NCBI GenBank assembly: GCA_021373115.1
Contig: JAJFTI010000008.1
Span: 1 to 64,000 of the forward strand
Length of the DNA stretch: 64,000 nt
Direction: 5' to 3'
Source of the DNA: Eubacteriales bacterium
GTDB taxonomy: Bacteria; Bacillota; Clostridia; Christensenellales; CAG-138
Position 1 is the first letter of the stretch. Each line of letters starts with the position of its first letter. The notes below the pieces were generated by a model, which saw only the letters and a list, made by a program, of their open reading frames with translations, was not told the DNA's origin and did not search any database. The position numbers and the translations under genes were made by a program. This document shows positions 34,055-42,833 of this stretch, piece after piece.

Positions 34055-36253
34055 TTACTTGTTCCAGATGAACCAGCCCCAGAGATACGGGGACTTGCCA
34101 TCGGAGTACAAACCCTTGAGCGTACCGGCAACCTGTTTCTTTTCCTTCAGATCGGAGGAGTTGATGGTGGACTTCGCGCTGCGGTTGGCAACGACGACCT
34201 CCACGCCATCCGAAACCTGTACACGGAAGATCGTATACGGATCGGTGGCGATAATCTCCGTAATGCGGCCGGTCACAACGAAATCTCCGCTTGTTACCGT
34301 TCCCGCAACGATCTTATCGAAACTCTTCGTAATATCTCCGGCTGCCTTCTTGAACGAGGAGGACGAAGCCGACGGCGGACGCTCCACGGTCACCGTTGCG
34401 GTGCCGTCGTAGTACCCAATCATCTTTCCGGTCAGCGTGATATCGAACGCGCCTACCTTAGCAATGGTAACCGCCATCGAGAAGGTGCCCGTGTCGCTGA
34501 CCGTTGGCGCACCAAACGTAACGTCGGTCGAAGCGCTCGTCGCCGTTATGGCCGCGCCCGGCGTAATGGTACCGGTTACGGTCACGCTGCCCTCGGCAGA
34601 GGAAAGCCCTTTCAGATCGTTCGTCACGACCATGGCCATTGTCTGCATGACATACGGCTCAACGGTGATCACCTTGCGCGCGGTCACACAATTGTTCTTG
34701 CGTGCTTCAATTGTAATGGTCTCCGTTTCGCCCGTCGTTCCGGCGGTACTCGCCGTATCAATCGCTTCCGCGGCGGCGGTTTCTTCGCTGACCTCATCGG
34801 TGCCTTCCGCGGTAGCATCCGGCGAAGTGCTCGGGCTCGTACTTGGCGAAGCCGACGGATCCGGGGTAACGGAAGGATCCGCGCTCGTTGCCGCGGTCGC
34901 ATCCGTAACAGGCGTTGCGGTCGGCTGCGCGGAAACGGTTTGCTTGGGTGTGTAGGAAGCGGTGAACAAGCCGGTGCTGTCCACATAGACCTGCTCATTG
35001 TTGATAAACACGGCGATTTCACCGTCGTAGTTGTTCACCTGACCCATAATCGCAATCGGGCTGTTGTCGAACGTTGCGTTCACGGTATCCCCGGCGGGTT
35101 CGGAAACCGTCATGGAGAGCGTAGGCACGGTGACGGTTACATCCGGAACGGTAACCTGCATGGTCTGCCCGTCCGGCGAGATTGCCTGGATATTCGGCGT
35201 AATGGTAATGACTTCGTTGTCAACCGGCGCGTTCGGCATGAACACATCCCGCGCAATGCGGAGAATAATGCGGTCATTCGCGGCCACCGTCGCGGTGTCG
35301 TTCTTGAGCGTCGCATCCGTTATGATTCGAATCGTGCTGCCCGTCGGCGCGTGAATATCCACGTCAAACGATACCTCGCCCGTGGAAGGGTCGGTATATT
35401 CGCTGATCGCGGCGGTATACATTTCGCTCGCCGCCGCATCGTCCGTCGCGGAAGGGTCGGCCGCGTTTACATCCGAATTGGCATCCTTGTTGAATATGCC
35501 GCCGATGGATGCAAACATCTTGCCAACGCTGCCGTCGAAATTCTTCTTGGCAATATACATGCCGAATACGACGATGAGCGCCAGAAGCAGAACGATCAGT
35601 CCCCAGAAGAGGAATGTCGTACCCTTGCCGCGCTTACGCGGCATATCGTCCTCGTAATCCTCTTCCTCGTACTCGTCGTCATATTCTTCCATCTCTTCGC
35701 CCTGCTCTTCGCGGCGCGCGATCTTGCCGCCGCGTTTTGCCGGCTTCTGCGGTTTGTAATCGTCTTCTTCCTCGTCGTCGTACTCGCCGTCTTCATCGTC
35801 ATAATCGTCCTGCGGGGCAGGACGGCGACTCTGCTGCGGAGCGGGTACGGAAGCTTTGGCGGCGGGACGCGCGGGAGCGGGCGCTGCGCCCGCGTCAAGA
35901 CGCTGGCCGCAGTACGCGCAAAAAGGCGCTTCGGAAAGCGCCGGCTTCCCGCAATGCGGGCAATAGACCGCAGGTGCGCTCGAGGCGGCGCGCGGCGGAA
36001 TGGTAGGACGGAACGCGCCGGAAGACGCGGGCGCTTCCGATGAAGCGACCGGCGCTTTTTCCGGGGCACCGGAATACGCGCGCGTGGGCCAGCTTGGCGC
36101 TTTCACAAAATCGCGGGAAGGTCTGCCATCGTCCAACGCGCTTTGAGGATCCACCGTTTCGCCGTTCGCATCGTCCGTTTTCAGCACCGCGCCGCAAACC
36201 TTACATTTCGTAAGGGTTTCGGCGTTATACGAACCGCATTCATTGCATATCAT
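34055..36253 (-). CDS. Zinc-ribbon, single-pass membrane protein with large extracellular part
   Basis: A 732-residue protein in four parts. Two cytoplasmic zinc ribbons: Cys3/6/17/20 (MICNECGSYN...CKVCG) and Cys98/101/112/115 (YCPHCGKP...CAYCG). A very acidic stretch (residues 149-203). One membrane helix (about 212-234). An extracellular region of Ig-like/Big-type beta repeats, a Thr/Pro/Ser/Asp linker (near 435-490) and a C-terminal OB-like segment (GDFVVTGRITEIIATDPY). It may sense or bind at the cell wall and signal inward through the ribbons, but no enzymatic domain is visible. It has its own strong promoter and a 165-base leader. Confidence 0.82.
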   Translation of the reverse strand: MICNECGSYNAETLTKCKVCGAVLKTDDANGETVDPQSALDDGRPSRDFVKAPSWPTRAYSGAPEKAPVASSEAPASSGAFRPTIPPRAASSAPAVYCPHCGKPALSEAPFCAYCGQRLDAGAAPAPARPAAKASVPAPQQSRRPAPQDDYDDEDGEYDDEEEDDYKPQKPAKRGGKIARREEQGEEMEEYDDEYEEEDYEDDMPRKRGKGTTFLFWGLIVLLLALIVVFGMYIAKKNFDGSVGKMFASIGGIFNKDANSDVNAADPSATDDAAASEMYTAAISEYTDPSTGEVSFDVDIHAPTGSTIRIITDATLKNDTATVAANDRIILRIARDVFMPNAPVDNEVITITPNIQAISPDGQTMQVTVPDVTVTVPTLSMTVSEPAGDTVNATFDNSPIAIMGQVNNYDGEIAVFINNEQVYVDSTGLFTASYTPKQTVSAQPTATPVTDATAATSADPSVTPDPSASPSTSPSTSPDATAEGTDEVSEETAAAEAIDTASTAGTTGETETITIEARKNNCVTARKVITVEPYVMQTMAMVVTNDLKGLSSAEGSVTVTGTITPGAAITATSASTDVTFGAPTVSDTGTFSMAVTIAKVGAFDITLTGKMIGYYDGTATVTVERPPSASSSSFKKAAGDITKSFDKIVAGTVTSGDFVVTGRITEIIATDPYTIFRVQVSDGVEVVVANRSAKSTINSSDLKEKKQVAGTLKGLYSDGKSPYLWGWFIWNK

Positions 36254-36424
36254 CTATCTACTTCCTCCATTCTAAAAAAGAGAATCATCCTTTTGAGCAA
36301 CGTGGCGCTTAAGTTTGCCATGTGCTATGTACGAAAGAAAGCGTTTTGCGTCTCTTCCGCTTCCTCTCGCCGTGTCGGAGCAGGCCAATCCGTTGGCGCA
36401 TAGTCCATCCAATATATCGCAACC

Positions 36425-36453
36425 ATTATACAACCCGTCCTGTGAGAGTGCAA
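36425..36453 (-). promoter_or_regulatory. Promoter of the zinc-ribbon membrane protein gene
   Basis: TTGCAC (36448-36453, minus strand), 17 bases, TATAAT (36425-36430). Transcription would begin near 36418, leaving a leader of about 165 bases in 36254-36418 in which I recognise no riboswitch. Confidence 0.8.
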
Positions 36454-36576
36454 AGAACATTTCGTGAACTTTTCGCCACAGAAAGTTCCCATCCCGTTCG
36501 AGATTCCCGATCCGCTTCCAGGCAGCCGCTCCCGCCTTCTCTTTTCGAAGGATTATCGTTTCCTCTTTTTTGGCAC

Positions 36577-36605
36577 TTGACAACACCGGCTTCTGTCGTT
36601 ATACT
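36577..36605 (+). promoter_or_regulatory. Promoter of the T-box / tyrosine phenol-lyase unit
   Basis: TTGACA (36577-36582), exact 17-base spacer, TATACT (36600-36605). Transcription should start near 36612, about 25 bases before the base of T-box Stem I. Confidence 0.88.
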
Positions 36606-36636
36606 GCAAATAATATATAATATAAAGGCTAAGACT

Positions 36637-36947
36637 GCGAAAGAGTAGCGGGAAAGCGCGCCAGCCGCGCCCATCGATTTCAACAGAGAGCTGCCGGAAG
36701 GTGCAAGGCAGATGAAACACCCCGTGAATACACGCAACCAGCCGCCGCCTGAACAAGCGCGGATTCGTTCCGCAGATTTTAGTAGGGTTGGCCGGAAATC
36801 CTTCCGTTATCAATGGCATGGGTATCGATTCGTCGGTGAAGACCGCAAATCCGTACCCGCTGAGGCCGCTTCCCCGCAAGGGCGCGGCAAACCGAGGTGG
36901 TACCACGAACACAATCGTCCTCCGGCCGAACTGGCGGAGGATTTTTT
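36637..36947 (+). ncRNA. T-box leader with predicted tyrosine (UAC) specifier
   Basis: A tRNA-sensing leader. Conserved elements occur in order: AGTA (36644-36647) facing GAA-TAC-A (36726-36732) in the specifier loop; AGAGAG (36685-36690); GGTGCAA in the distal loop (36700-36706); AGTAGGG (36781-36787); the T-box AGGTGGTACCACG (36895-36907); and a terminator (36918-36941, then T-run). The specifier loop is closed by GCG/CGC below and GCGGG/CCCGT above, placing TAC (36729-36731) as the codon, i.e. tRNA-Tyr. Uncharged tRNA would pair with the T-box and prevent termination, turning on the downstream gene. An extra hairpin (GCGCG/CGCGC near 36656-36670) is inserted in Stem I. Confidence 0.9.
36918..36947 (+). 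terminator. T-box-controlled terminator
   Basis: TCCTCCG (36918-36924) pairs with CGGAGGA (36935-36941), followed by six T. Its 5' side lies just after the T-box sequence, the standard arrangement for the terminator/antiterminator switch. Confidence 0.88.
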
Positions 36948-36956
36948 AATTCAGGA

Positions 36957-36990
36957 AAGCTCCTCTGCCGAAAGGCGGAAGGGCTTTTTT
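36957..36990 (+). terminator. Second terminator between T-box and start codon
   Basis: AAGC...GCTT arms (36957-36986) with a GAAA loop form a long stem with one mismatch, followed by TTTTTT. It lies only about ten bases after the T-box terminator and would act even after antitermination unless it too is bypassed. Confidence 0.75.
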
Positions 36991-37048
36991 ATTTTCGGTT
37001 ATTATAAAAAGCTGGAAAGAGCAGAAATAAAACGGAGGAAATCAGGTC

Positions 37049-38497
37049 ATGGGTGATATCAAGATGTTCTCGGGCGAAAAGATCCCGCTCGAAATGCACA
37101 AAGTACGCGTTGTACAGAAGTTGAATCTGCCGCCCGTCGAAGCGCGGCAGCAGGCGATGGCCGCCGCGGGCAACAACACGTTCCTGCTTCACAACGAGGA
37201 CGTGTTTCTGGACATGCTGACGGACAGCGGCGTCAACGCGATGAGCGACCAGCAGGTCGCCTCCATGATGGTTGCGGACGACAGCTATGCCGGCAGCGCA
37301 ACCTACTACCGCCTCGAAGCGAAGATTCAGGAATTGTTTGACACGAAATATTTCCTGCCCGCGCATCAGGGCCGCGCCTGCGAGAGCATCCTCGCGGAAT
37401 CGTTTGTCAAGCCCGGGGACGTCGTTCCCATGAATTTTCACTTCACCACCAGCAAGGCGCACATCACGCGTCTCGGCGGCAGCGTGGAGGAGCTGGTGAT
37501 TGACGAAGGCCTGAATCCAACCAGCAATTTCCCCTTTAAAGGCAACATCGACCTGATCAAACTCCGGGAATGCATCGCCCGCGTCGGCGCGGAACACATT
37601 CCGTTTGTCCGGTTGGAGGCGGGCACAAACCTCATCGGCGGCCAGCCGTTTTCGCTTGAAAACATGACCGCTACGGCAAAGCTCGCGCATGAAAGCGGTA
37701 TACGCGTCGTGCTGGACGCAAGCCTCCTGCAGGATAACCTCTACTTCATTAAAACGCGTGAAGCCGCCTGCAAGGACATGAGCATCCGCGCAATTACAAA
37801 GGCCATGTGCGCCAACGCGGATATCATCTACTTCTCCGCCCGCAAGCTCGGTTTTGCGCGCGGCGGCGGTATGGCAATGTCGGACAAGGCGATCTATGAG
37901 CGCATGAAGGATTTCATTCCGCTGTTCGAGGGCTTTCTGACCTACGGCGGCATGAGCGTGCGCGAAATGGAGGCCATGACCGTCGGTCTGGAAGAAACCA
38001 TGGACGAAACCGTGATTTCGCAGGGGCCGCAGTTCATTGAATTCATGGCAAACGAGCTCCTCAAGCGCGGCGTACCCGTCGTCACCCCCGCGGGCGGCCT
38101 CGGCTGCCATGTGAACGCGCGGGAGTTCCTTTCGCACGTGGACGCGCATGCCTACCCGGCAGCCGCGCTTGCTTCCGCGGTGTACATTGCCGGCGGCGTA
38201 CGCGGCATGGAGCGCGGAACGCTCTCCGAACAGCGCGAGCCGGACGGAACGGAACCCATCGCTTCTATGGAGCTTCTGCGCCTCGCGCTGCCGCGCCGCG
38301 TGTTCACGATGAGTCAGGTGCTTTATGCGGTGGACCGCATCGGCTGGCTCTACGAAAACCGCAAGCTCGTCGGCGGGCTGAATTTCGTGGAAGAACCGAA
38401 AACGCTGCGCTTCTTCTTCGGGCGGCTGGAGCCCATCGGTGACTGGCAGGAGCAGCTGGTTAAAAAATTCCGCAAGGATTTCGGGGACAGCTTATAA
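37049..38497 (+). CDS. tpl: Tyrosine phenol-lyase (beta-eliminating PLP lyase)
   Basis: A 482-residue PLP enzyme of the tyrosine phenol-lyase/tryptophanase family. The Schiff-base lysine is Lys266 (YFSARKLGFARGGG) and Tyr80 lies in DDSYAGS. Two residues that separate the two activities match tyrosine phenol-lyase: Thr133 (HFTTS, Thr124 in the Citrobacter enzyme, Asp in tryptophanase) and Arg389 (GVRGMERG, Arg381, Ile in tryptophanase). It splits tyrosine to phenol, pyruvate and ammonia, reversibly. A tyrosine T-box leader controls it, which agrees with the residue evidence. GGAGG precedes the ATG by ten bases. It is a single-gene unit ended by a bidirectional terminator. Confidence 0.85.
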   Translation: MGDIKMFSGEKIPLEMHKVRVVQKLNLPPVEARQQAMAAAGNNTFLLHNEDVFLDMLTDSGVNAMSDQQVASMMVADDSYAGSATYYRLEAKIQELFDTKYFLPAHQGRACESILAESFVKPGDVVPMNFHFTTSKAHITRLGGSVEELVIDEGLNPTSNFPFKGNIDLIKLRECIARVGAEHIPFVRLEAGTNLIGGQPFSLENMTATAKLAHESGIRVVLDASLLQDNLYFIKTREAACKDMSIRAITKAMCANADIIYFSARKLGFARGGGMAMSDKAIYERMKDFIPLFEGFLTYGGMSVREMEAMTVGLEETMDETVISQGPQFIEFMANELLKRGVPVVTPAGGLGCHVNAREFLSHVDAHAYPAAALASAVYIAGGVRGMERGTLSEQREPDGTEPIASMELLRLALPRRVFTMSQVLYAVDRIGWLYENRKLVGGLNFVEEPKTLRFFFGRLEPIGDWQEQLVKKFRKDFGDSL

Positions 38498-38525
38498 TCT
38501 GAAAACGTTTGCTCCTACAACATAC

Positions 38526-38555
38526 AAATACACCGCGCAAAAGCGCGGTGTATTT
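38526..38555. terminator. Bidirectional terminator between convergent genes
   Basis: AAATACACCGCGC (38526-38538) and its exact complement (38543-38555) around AAAA. The A/T flanks give a U-rich tail on both strands, so it serves the lyase gene and the short-chain dehydrogenase gene. Confidence 0.85.
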
Positions 38556-38570
38556 ATATGTCAGGCTCTG

Positions 38571-39380
38571 TCAGCGCGAGGAAAATCGCGCGATAACGGC
38601 GCGGAGCAGCCGCCCGGGAACCAGCTTTTGCAGCCAGAGTACGCCTCTGCCTTTTCCGACGGCGTAACGCAGCCGCGCGCCGCGGTCGGTTGCCGCGCGA
38701 TAGATGGTTTGCGCAACGCCCGCCGGATCGGAGCCATACTGGCCATAGAGGACAAGCGTTTTGATCAGCCGTCCGGCAACCGCGCGGTATGGCTCCGGCG
38801 CGGTAACGTCCATCCGCATGATCGAGCGGTTGTAGAAGTCGGTCTTGATGATCCCCGGCTCAATGAGGCGAACGTGAATGCCAAAAGGTTTGAGCTCGAA
38901 TTGCAGCGATTCGGAGAACCCCTCGACGCCCCATTTCGACGCGTGGTAGAGCGACTGCAGCGGCATGGTCAGCCGTCCGGCTACCGAGGAGAGGTTAATC
39001 AGCGTTCCCCCGCCGTTTTCCCGAAAGTATGGCAGCATCGCCCGGGTCACGAAAACCGTCCCTAAAAGGTTTGTCTCAATCTGGCTGCGGATCTGCCCTT
39101 CGCTCGCGCCTTCCAGCGGACCTACCGCGTCGTACCCCGCGTTGTTAACGAGCACATGGATTTGCCCGAACGCGGCAATGGCGCCCTGAACCGCCCGCTC
39201 AATCGATTGAAAGTCCGTTACATCACAGGTAAATAGGCGAACGTTTGGCAGCACGGGAAGCTCCGTTTCCCGCTCCGGGTGGCGCATGGTTGCCGCGACC
39301 TGCCAGCCTTTTTCGGAAAAAAGCCGTGCGGCCGCCTTGCCGATGCCGGATGAAGCGCCCGTGATAAAAACCGTCTGCAT
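38571..39380 (-). CDS. Short-chain dehydrogenase/reductase (SDR)
   Basis: A 269-residue classical SDR. TGASSGIGKAAARLF (residues 7-21) binds NAD(P); the CDVTD and VLVNNAGYD motifs follow. The catalytic set is Ser in NLSSVAGRL and YHASK (Tyr and Lys), and VRLIEPGIIKTDF is the usual post-catalytic loop. An N-terminal basic residue pattern (MRHPER) favours NADPH. Start at 39380 follows a GGGGGA site; two earlier in-frame ATG codons have none. It stands alone; the substrate is not predictable. Confidence 0.88.
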   Translation of the reverse strand: MQTVFITGASSGIGKAAARLFSEKGWQVAATMRHPERETELPVLPNVRLFTCDVTDFQSIERAVQGAIAAFGQIHVLVNNAGYDAVGPLEGASEGQIRSQIETNLLGTVFVTRAMLPYFRENGGGTLINLSSVAGRLTMPLQSLYHASKWGVEGFSESLQFELKPFGIHVRLIEPGIIKTDFYNRSIMRMDVTAPEPYRAVAGRLIKTLVLYGQYGSDPAGVAQTIYRAATDRGARLRYAVGKGRGVLWLQKLVPGRLLRAVIARFSSR

Positions 39381-39531
39381 GATACGATCCCCCGTCTTCA
39401 TCAATTGTTTTATTGCGTCCGCGCGGCCGACCGCCGGTTTCGTTCCCGTTCTTTGCAGGATAGAAAGATTATACCCGAAAACGCCCGCGTTTCCGAGAAG
39501 AATTCTCCGCTCCCGAAACGAACGAAGGAAA

Positions 39532-39570
39532 AAGCGAACCCCGTTCGCCGTAAGCCAACAGGGTTCGCTT
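39532..39570 (-). terminator. Terminator of the surface-protein gene
   Basis: AAGCGAACCC (39532-39541) pairs with GGGTTCGCTT (39561-39570); on the minus strand TTTTTCC follows. Confidence 0.85.
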
Positions 39571-39595
39571 GCTTGAATACGCTGTTTCAGCGCGG

Positions 39596-42520
39596 CTAAA
39601 AGTCCTCGTCATCGTCGTCATTGCGTGTATCCCTGCTCTTGGTATAGAGCCAGATCCCGCCAACGATGAGCGCAACCGCGATCAGCACGATCGCGATAAC
39701 GAGCCAGCCATCCGCCCCCATGCCCGCAATCGGCTGCTCCGCCGCAATCAGCGGCGTCGACGACGGCGATACGCCCGCGCTCGCCGAAGGCAGAGGCGTC
39801 GGGGAAGCGGCCGCCGCGCCGTATTCGCTGCTCAGGAAAACGTAGTCCGAACAACTTTTCTGGGTAACGCTTGCCCAGCCCGTGCTGTCCACCACCGAGG
39901 ATTGCAGGAACGTAAGCGTTTTGTCGTCCTCCAGACGATAGTAGTAGAGCGTCTTCCCCGCGTTTGCCGCGCCAAGCCAGAAGCGAATCTTCGCCTCCGC
40001 CGGCAGGTCGCCGCTGTAGTTGAAATGGATCGTTGCCACATACGCGTCGCCGGCAATCTCCTTGGCCGTCTGCTCGGCAATCGAGTTGTTGATCGTTGTG
40101 CCGAAATCGTACCAGAGCTGCGTATAGCTGTCCGTCATCGTCCCCTTGGGGAAGGTGATTTCCACGTTATCCTGCTTAATCGTCACGTCCTGCGCTTTGT
40201 TGCCGGCCGCGAGGCTCTTCATCGTCGAATAGAGGATTCGCGTATTGTCGCTGGTCAGCGTATAGCTGTAGAGTGTCGTTGCACCGCTGTCGTCCGTCCC
40301 GCTGCCGTCGCTTGAGGTCGGTTTGGGCGTTGGCGTGGCGGAGGAGCTGCCCGAATCCGAAGAAGCCGAGGAGGTGCTGGTCTTGTAAGCGGCGCTCGTC
40401 GGGGAAGCTTCCATAGTAGCCGTTGCCGCATAACGCTGGTAGAACGTATAGCTCTTGCCTGCGGAAAGGCCGGAGAACGTCGTGCTGTCCTGCCAGTTTG
40501 ACCCGTCGCGCGAGTACTCGCAGCCGGAAACGCTCGTCAACACGATCTTTGTCGTCGTACGGCTGCTGCGCGTCGGTGCGGAAGGCGTGTCGCCATAATA
40601 ATACGCTTTCGAAACCGTGCCGAACGAACGCGTAACGCTGCCGCCCTGCACGCTGCTCGTCACCTCGACGGAAAGCTGGTTGGAAACGTCCGCCGCCTGA
40701 ACCGCATAGCTCGTGCCGCTGCCGACGGCAACCGTGCCGCGTTTCCAGGTATAGGTGAGCGTACCGGTATTATTCGTGCCCGAGAGGCTCACGACCAGCG
40801 TGGAGCCGTATCTCGCTTCGCCGCTGGACATGATGGTGCCCGAAAGCGCGGCCTGCGTGGAGAAATTAACGGGAGAACTCACAGCGGACGCCAGCGTGGT
40901 GCTTGTTTCCGCCACGCGCTGGTAGAAGGTATAGGCGGAACCCGCAGCCAGGTTATGGAAGGTCGTCGTATCCTGCCAGTTGGTACCGCCCAGAGAATAC
41001 TGATACCCGCTGACCGCATTGAGCGTTATGCTCGTTGCGGTTGCGCTTGCCATGGTCGGCGCGGAAGGCGTGGTGGCATTCGCCGCCTTGAGGACGGCAG
41101 CGGTCGTGCCGGAAACAGAGCCGCTCTGCGTTGAGCTGGTAATGGTTACGGTTAGCTTTTTATTGATGTCTTCCGCCTTGGGTTTGTAGGTCTGCGCCAT
41201 GCCGATTACCGTTGCGCTGCCCTCGCGCACCCAGCTATAGATCAGCGTTCCGGAAGCGCCGCTCAGCGTAGCGATCAAATCGACGTTGTACTGCGCCGTG
41301 GTGTTGAAGGAAACCGTACCGGAAAGCGCGGCTGAGCTGGTGAACGAGCCGCTCGCGGCGGCTGAAGCCAGTGTGGTCGCCGTCTCGGCGGCGCGCTGAT
41401 ACAGCGTAACGGTCATGCTCGCCCCAGCGACGGAGAATGTTCGCGTGCTGGAGAAATCGGTCCCGTTGCTGGAATACTCGTATCCGGGTACTTCCTTAAG
41501 CGTGATGCTGGTGCTTGTAGTCGTTTCCGCGACCGGCGCGATCACCGTTTCGGAAAAAGCCGCTTTCGAGATAGCGGTCGTTTTCGTGTTGATCACGCCG
41601 TCGTTCACCGCGCCGACAACGTCGAGGCGTATCAATTTGCCAACATCGTCCGCTTCAAGTTTATACTTTGTTCCATAGGAACCGGATGCACGCGTAACGT
41701 CGCCGGAGCCGGTCTCCCGCACCCAGCGAAAGAAGAGCTTGCCGGTGTCGGTCTGATTCGATTCGCTTACGGTACCGCTCAGTTCAGAACCGCAGGTTAA
41801 ATTTCCCGTAATCGCGACCGTTCCGGTCAGCATGCCCTCCGAGCGCACGAAATAAAGTTCCAGATCGCCGGAAGGAACCGTCGCAGGCAGGGTCGCAGGC
41901 GCGGTGATCGCGCCGCCGATCTTCACCGTCCGCGCGAGCGTGTAGCCCACGTCGTCCAGCGAATAGGTCAGCGCCTTTCCGGCGGAAACCGCCTGCCCGC
42001 TGGCGATGGTCGAGCCGTCCACGGAAACGGACTGTGCGTCGTTCGTCTTCGTGAAGATGACCGCGACACCGTCCGCAGCCGTGGTAAATGAGTCATTCAT
42101 CGCATCGCTGGCGCTCGTCGTATCGGCAAACGCGCCCTCGCCGACGGCTACTTTATAGATCGTACTCGCGGTCAGAGAAAGCTGCGTGCCGGAGTATTGA
42201 AAGTCGCTTAAATCGTAGCTGACATACCAAGGCCCCGTGCTCTGGTTGCCAAGCAGAGTTCCGCTCGCAGCATCCGCGGTATAATACGTCGAATCGTCCG
42301 CCGTTATGGTAATGCTCACGCCGCCGACAAGCGAAACCTGCTCGTCGAGCCGGAAGATGATCTTCTGGTTGTTGGAAGTGGACGCGCTCACCGTCGGCGA
42401 ATACAGCGTCGCGACGGGTGGAGTTCCGTCACCGGCCAAAGCGGCGACCGGCAGCAGCAGCGCCAGCGCGAGCGTCAGCACAAGCGCAACGGTTTTGCCG
42501 TGCTTCATGATACGATTCAT
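39596..42520 (-). CDS. Large repeat-containing surface protein with C-terminal membrane anchor
   Basis: A 974-residue exported protein. A signal peptide (residues 1-29, cleavage after ALA) is followed by Ig-like domains. A unit of about 160 residues recurs three times, recognisable by the phrase V(S/P)GxxYSxxGxxW/F at about residues 347, 506 and 665, each followed by FYQR or LYQR and a Thr/Ala-rich stretch, alternating with a (Y/F)xWxR domain. A Ser/Pro/Thr linker (near 715-745) precedes a further domain and a membrane helix (about 938-959), ending in a charged tail DDDDEDF. It lacks LPXTG, so it is anchored by the helix. Function is unknown; adhesion or wall interaction is plausible. Confidence 0.85.
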   Translation of the reverse strand: MNRIMKHGKTVALVLTLALALLLPVAALAGDGTPPVATLYSPTVSASTSNNQKIIFRLDEQVSLVGGVSITITADDSTYYTADAASGTLLGNQSTGPWYVSYDLSDFQYSGTQLSLTASTIYKVAVGEGAFADTTSASDAMNDSFTTAADGVAVIFTKTNDAQSVSVDGSTIASGQAVSAGKALTYSLDDVGYTLARTVKIGGAITAPATLPATVPSGDLELYFVRSEGMLTGTVAITGNLTCGSELSGTVSESNQTDTGKLFFRWVRETGSGDVTRASGSYGTKYKLEADDVGKLIRLDVVGAVNDGVINTKTTAISKAAFSETVIAPVAETTTSTSITLKEVPGYEYSSNGTDFSSTRTFSVAGASMTVTLYQRAAETATTLASAAASGSFTSSAALSGTVSFNTTAQYNVDLIATLSGASGTLIYSWVREGSATVIGMAQTYKPKAEDINKKLTVTITSSTQSGSVSGTTAAVLKAANATTPSAPTMASATATSITLNAVSGYQYSLGGTNWQDTTTFHNLAAGSAYTFYQRVAETSTTLASAVSSPVNFSTQAALSGTIMSSGEARYGSTLVVSLSGTNNTGTLTYTWKRGTVAVGSGTSYAVQAADVSNQLSVEVTSSVQGGSVTRSFGTVSKAYYYGDTPSAPTRSSRTTTKIVLTSVSGCEYSRDGSNWQDSTTFSGLSAGKSYTFYQRYAATATMEASPTSAAYKTSTSSASSDSGSSSATPTPKPTSSDGSGTDDSGATTLYSYTLTSDNTRILYSTMKSLAAGNKAQDVTIKQDNVEITFPKGTMTDSYTQLWYDFGTTINNSIAEQTAKEIAGDAYVATIHFNYSGDLPAEAKIRFWLGAANAGKTLYYYRLEDDKTLTFLQSSVVDSTGWASVTQKSCSDYVFLSSEYGAAAASPTPLPSASAGVSPSSTPLIAAEQPIAGMGADGWLVIAIVLIAVALIVGGIWLYTKSRDTRNDDDDEDF

Positions 42521-42651
42521 ATGCTCTCCTTTCCATGCTGCGGCAAGATTCGCTGCCGCGCATGGTTGCGTAAAATATTCGTTTCGCGGGAGGCCTGCTT
42601 CATGGTAAAAACATCGGGAGTTTCATGGACGAATCTTTTGGTTGCAAACTC

Positions 42652-42683
42652 AGTATGCCACAACTGATTTTCGTTTGCAAACG
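42652..42683 (-). promoter_or_regulatory. Candidate promoter of the surface-protein gene with palindrome over -35
   Basis: TTGCAA (42675-42680, minus strand), 17-base spacer, CATACT (42652-42657). The -35 lies in the centre of a perfect palindrome CGTTTGCAAACG (42672-42683), with a related TTGCAAAC at 42642-42649. The remaining bases of 42521-42775 show nothing else recognisable. Confidence 0.45.
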
Positions 42684-42775
42684 GCCAAACGCGCTTCTAT
42701 ATACAACACTCCTCAAAAACCAAAATCGTTGCAGATCGTTTTCATTTTTTTCGTTTCCGCGCCAAAAAGAAACAT

Positions 42776-42805
42776 CCGCCGAAGGGCATGTTTTCCCTTC
42801 GGCGG
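42776..42805 (-). terminator. Terminator after the nadD-rsfS unit
   Basis: CCGCCGAAGGG (42776-42786) pairs exactly with CCCTTCGGCGG (42795-42805). On the minus strand a T-rich stretch follows. Confidence 0.8.
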
Positions 42806-42833
42806 GCGTTGTACGCTTGCTTCCTTCTTTTAT

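Noticed and set aside
34019..36043. A 674-codon open frame on the plus strand
   Set aside because: Antisense shadow of the zinc-ribbon protein gene, which has clear domains, promoter and ribosome site.
36254..36418. Possible cyclic-di-GMP riboswitch in the leader of the zinc-ribbon gene (ACGCAAAACGC, GGCAAAC)
   Set aside because: The two motif-like pieces occur in the wrong order and the flanking helices do not form.
36989..38149. Minus-strand open frame of 386 codons over the lyase gene
   Set aside because: Antisense to the tyrosine phenol-lyase gene, whose catalytic residues are all identifiable.
37049..38497. Tryptophanase as the identity of the PLP lyase
   Set aside because: Tryptophanase has Asp and Ile where this protein has Thr133 and Arg389, the tyrosine phenol-lyase residues, and the leader specifier reads tyrosine.
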